Positions 20,981-22,260 of a stretch of 22,260 bases of DNA are shown here, piece by piece. A model generated the notes under the pieces. It ran no database searches, had not been told where the DNA came from, and was given only the letters and a program-made list of their open reading frames with translations. The DNA comes from JAVKLU01 sp031538895 (GTDB lineage: Bacteria > Pseudomonadota > Gammaproteobacteria > Burkholderiales > Burkholderiaceae). Position 1 is the stretch's first letter. Every line of letters begins with the position of its first letter. The translations under genes were made by a program, and so were the position numbers. The stretch spans positions 1-22,260 of the forward strand of contig JAVKLU010000030.1 of NCBI GenBank assembly GCA_031538895.1. The letters are read 5' to 3'.

Positions 20981-21925
20981 TTCGCGCGCGTGGTTGCTGC
21001 GCATGGACGGCATTACTGGATCACTTTGGATGAACGGGGCGGGGGGCCATTTCAGTGCGTGGTTCGCGGCAAGCTGACGAATTTATTGGTGGGTGATCGG
21101 GTTCAAGTTGCCCCGACGGCAACTGATGAGTATGTGGTTGAAAAAGCGTTGCCACGATTAAACGCAGTGACGCGCGCGGATCATTTCAAAGCGCGCGGAT
21201 TTGCGGCGAACGTGACGCAAATAATGCTCGTGATCGCGCCGCGCCCGTGGTTTGATGATGGCTTTATCAGTCGCGCATATTGTTTGGCGCAGGCCTTGGA
21301 TTTGCCCTTGCATTTGATTTGTACCAAAGCGGATTTACAACAAGATTGGGCCGAGGCGGGTACGCGCTTGAGCGCGTTTGATGCGCTTGATTTACCGCGC
21401 CATTTTGTGTCGACTAAAGTGGAGGAAAAAGTGTCCGCCGATTCTGCGTCACCTCATTCATCCCCTACATCTCATACTTCGGCGATTGCGCACGCCAGCA
21501 GTTTATTGCCTTTATTGGCCGGCAACACCACATTGTTAATGGGACAGTCGGGAATGGGTAAGTCGTCTTTAATTAACGCGCTGGTGCCGCACGCCAAAGT
21601 GGCGACGCAAGTGATTTCTGCAGCACTTAACAGCGGCAAGCACACGACAACATTCAGCCAGTTGCATCGAGTGAGTGAAAATTGTTTCTTAGTTGATACG
21701 CCGGGCTTTAGCGTGTTTGGTCTTGCGCATTTGGCCTGGGCTGACGTGGTCAGCAGTTTCCCAGAATTCCAAGTTTTTTTACCGGATTGTCGTTTCTATA
21801 ACTGCCGCCATTTAGATGAGCCGCAGTGCGGCGTTTTAACGGCAGTGGCGCAAGGCAAAATCGCCGCGTCGCGCTATCAACATTTCACACAGCTGTATCG
21901 TGAGGCTGAGGCAAAAACGTATTAA
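20951..21925 (+). CDS. rsgA: Ribosome small-subunit biogenesis GTPase RsgA
   Basis: RsgA (324 residues) is a circularly permuted GTPase that helps mature the 30S subunit. An N-terminal OB-like region comes first, then the G4 motif TKAD (125-128), G1 GQSGMGKS (198-205), G2 GKHTTT (229-234) and G3 DTPGF (249-253). The C-terminal zinc site is Cys280, Cys285, His287 and Cys293 in CRFYNCRHLDEPQCGV. A Ser/His/Thr-rich insertion at about 158-182 stands between the G5 region and the P-loop. The start is GTG at 20951; no earlier in-frame start is possible because the protease stop is 15 bases before. No good Shine-Dalgarno is seen. A strong terminator follows. Confidence 0.95.
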   Translation: MINSEAIKPEFARVVAAHGRHYWITLDERGGGPFQCVVRGKLTNLLVGDRVQVAPTATDEYVVEKALPRLNAVTRADHFKARGFAANVTQIMLVIAPRPWFDDGFISRAYCLAQALDLPLHLICTKADLQQDWAEAGTRLSAFDALDLPRHFVSTKVEEKVSADSASPHSSPTSHTSAIAHASSLLPLLAGNTTLLMGQSGMGKSSLINALVPHAKVATQVISAALNSGKHTTTFSQLHRVSENCFLVDTPGFSVFGLAHLAWADVVSSFPEFQVFLPDCRFYNCRHLDEPQCGVLTAVAQGKIAASRYQHFTQLYREAEAKTY

Positions 21926-21959
21926 CTGCATTGAATGTAGATTGGCGTTCAGGCAATAA

Positions 21960-21984
21960 AAAAGGCAGTCAATGACTGCCTTTT
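21960..21984 (+). terminator. Intrinsic terminator after rsgA
   Basis: A near-perfect palindrome pairs AAAAGGCAGTCA (21960-21971) with TGACTGCCTTTT (21973-21984); in practice the stem is GGCAGT/ACTGCC with flanking A/T pairs and a short loop. The U-run is only four long, and the structure is symmetrical, so it could act on both strands. It lies 35 bases after the rsgA stop. Confidence 0.8.
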
Positions 21985-22026
21985 GGGCTCTTCTATCAAT
22001 TCATTTTTGCGGCGAATTGCTTTGTT

Positions 22027-22084
22027 GCACAGTACGCGAAATCCTCACGTACTGTATGTACGCTCCGGTTTCTGTGTGCTGTGC
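22027..22084. repeat. 58-base imperfect palindrome
   Basis: The ends GCACAG (22027-22032) and CTGTGC (22079-22084) pair, and further in GAAATCC pairs with GGTTTC with one bulge. GTAC (22049-22052) and GTAC (22058-22061) close a central hairpin with loop TGTAT. An alternative fold pairs ACAGTACG (22029-22036) with CGTACTGT (22048-22055), a perfect 8-bp stem. It could extrude as a cruciform in DNA or form a folded RNA. The layout resembles dispersed extragenic palindromes of proteobacteria; that is an impression, not a match. Confidence 0.6.
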
Positions 22085-22088
22085 GCCT

Positions 22089-22127
22089 CGCACTTCATCC
22101 GCACATTCTGTATTTATAGAAGTGCCC
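22089..22127. repeat. 39-base hairpin repeat, copy 2
   Basis: Exact copy of 17407-17445, in the same orientation, 4.6 kb away. The 7-bp arms GCACTTC (22090-22096) and GAAGTGC (22119-22125) are conserved. Here, on the + strand, the copy is directly followed by CCTTTTTT, so the hairpin plus U-run could act as a second terminator behind rsgA; copy 1 lacks the T-run. It starts only 4 bases after the 58-base palindrome. Confidence 0.8.
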
Positions 22128-22155
22128 TTTTTTATATTGCGCTTTGCGAATACTG

Positions 22156-22207
22156 TTATTTTGTACCGTTATTCTGTAGCGGTACTTCGTACCGCTACTT
22201 CGTGCCA
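22156..22207. repeat. Four tandem 13-base palindromic units
   Basis: Units are TTATTTTGTACCG (22156-22168), TTATTCTGTAGCG (22169-22181), GTACTTCGTACCG (22182-22194) and CTACTTCGTGCCA (22195-22207). Units 2 and 3 together form a perfect hairpin: GTAGCGGTAC (22176-22185), loop TTC, GTACCGCTAC (22189-22198). GTACCG of unit 1 can also pair with CGGTAC at 22180-22185, so two hairpins exclude each other. No function is known to me. Confidence 0.65.
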
Positions 22208-22260
22208 TTAGGCCCTTGCATAAACTTAAAGAACGACGAGTTTTGATCCGTCACAATAAT

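Larger units (their letters stand above)
21985..22260. other. Gene-free, repeat-rich tail
   Basis: No coding region can be supported from the rsgA stop to the right edge. Open frames exist here, but they run through the palindromes and tandem repeats and have no ribosome sites or recognisable products. The stretch holds three structured elements listed separately: an imperfect palindrome, copy 2 of the 39-base repeat, and 13-base tandem units. The last 53 bases show nothing that I recognise. Confidence 0.6.

Noticed and set aside
17407..22127. CRISPR-like pair of 39-base repeats
   Set aside because: Only two copies 4.6 kb apart with genes between them, no regular spacers and no cas genes.
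21972..22246. Two overlapping ORFs of 79 and 87 residues after rsgA
   Set aside because: Both begin inside the terminator and pass through the palindrome, hairpin repeat and tandem units; no Shine-Dalgarno and composition is explained by the repeats.

Overview
The window reads as the main ribosomal-protein cluster of a betaproteobacterium, most likely Burkholderiales-like, with a moderate to low G+C content (estimated by eye at mid-40s percent). The reasons are the order tuf-rpsJ-rplC ... secY-infA-rpmJ-rpsM-K-D-rpoA-rplQ, protein sequences that match the betaproteobacterial forms of S10, L3 and RpoA, and the downstream groups glmU/ttcA/folB/orn and M48 peptidase/rsgA, an arrangement I associate with Burkholderiales. 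No rRNA, tRNA, CRISPR array, transposase, phage gene or clear foreign island was seen.

Region 1 (1-14839, all + strand) is a fused S10-spc-alpha supercluster: the end of tuf, then 30 genes for ribosomal proteins, SecY, IF1 and the RNA polymerase alpha subunit. It includes two small genes, rpmD and rpmJ, that are easily missed. Many junctions overlap by 1-4 bases, which points to translational coupling. The longer gaps hold structure: a 12-bp inverted repeat across the rpsJ stop, a good sigma-70-like promoter before rplC, a Shine-Dalgarno-hairpin-start arrangement at rplN, a two-hairpin leader before rpsD, and degenerate 14-base tandem repeats before rpoA. Lysine codon choice in rplC-rplD-rplW-rplB differs from the flanking genes.

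Region 2 (14840-15939) holds one predicted lipoprotein of unknown function behind a hairpin-rich leader, then a gene-free stretch with a terminator-like signal facing the genes on the other strand.

Region 3 (15940-19473, - strand) reads orn-folB-ttcA-glmU in transcription order: RNA turnover, folate synthesis, tRNA thiolation and UDP-GlcNAc synthesis. Region 4 (19658-21925, + strand) holds a Ste24-like membrane zinc protease and the ribosome-assembly GTPase rsgA, whose start lies in three 15-base tandem repeats. A strong terminator follows.

Region 5 (21926-22260) has no supported gene but is dense in structure: a 58-base imperfect palindrome, a second exact copy of a 39-base hairpin repeat also found between ttcA and glmU, and four tandem palindromic 13-base units. 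This tail and its partner copy are the least explained sequences here. I do not see evidence for a novel enzymatic or defence system; the interesting signals are regulatory and repeat elements.
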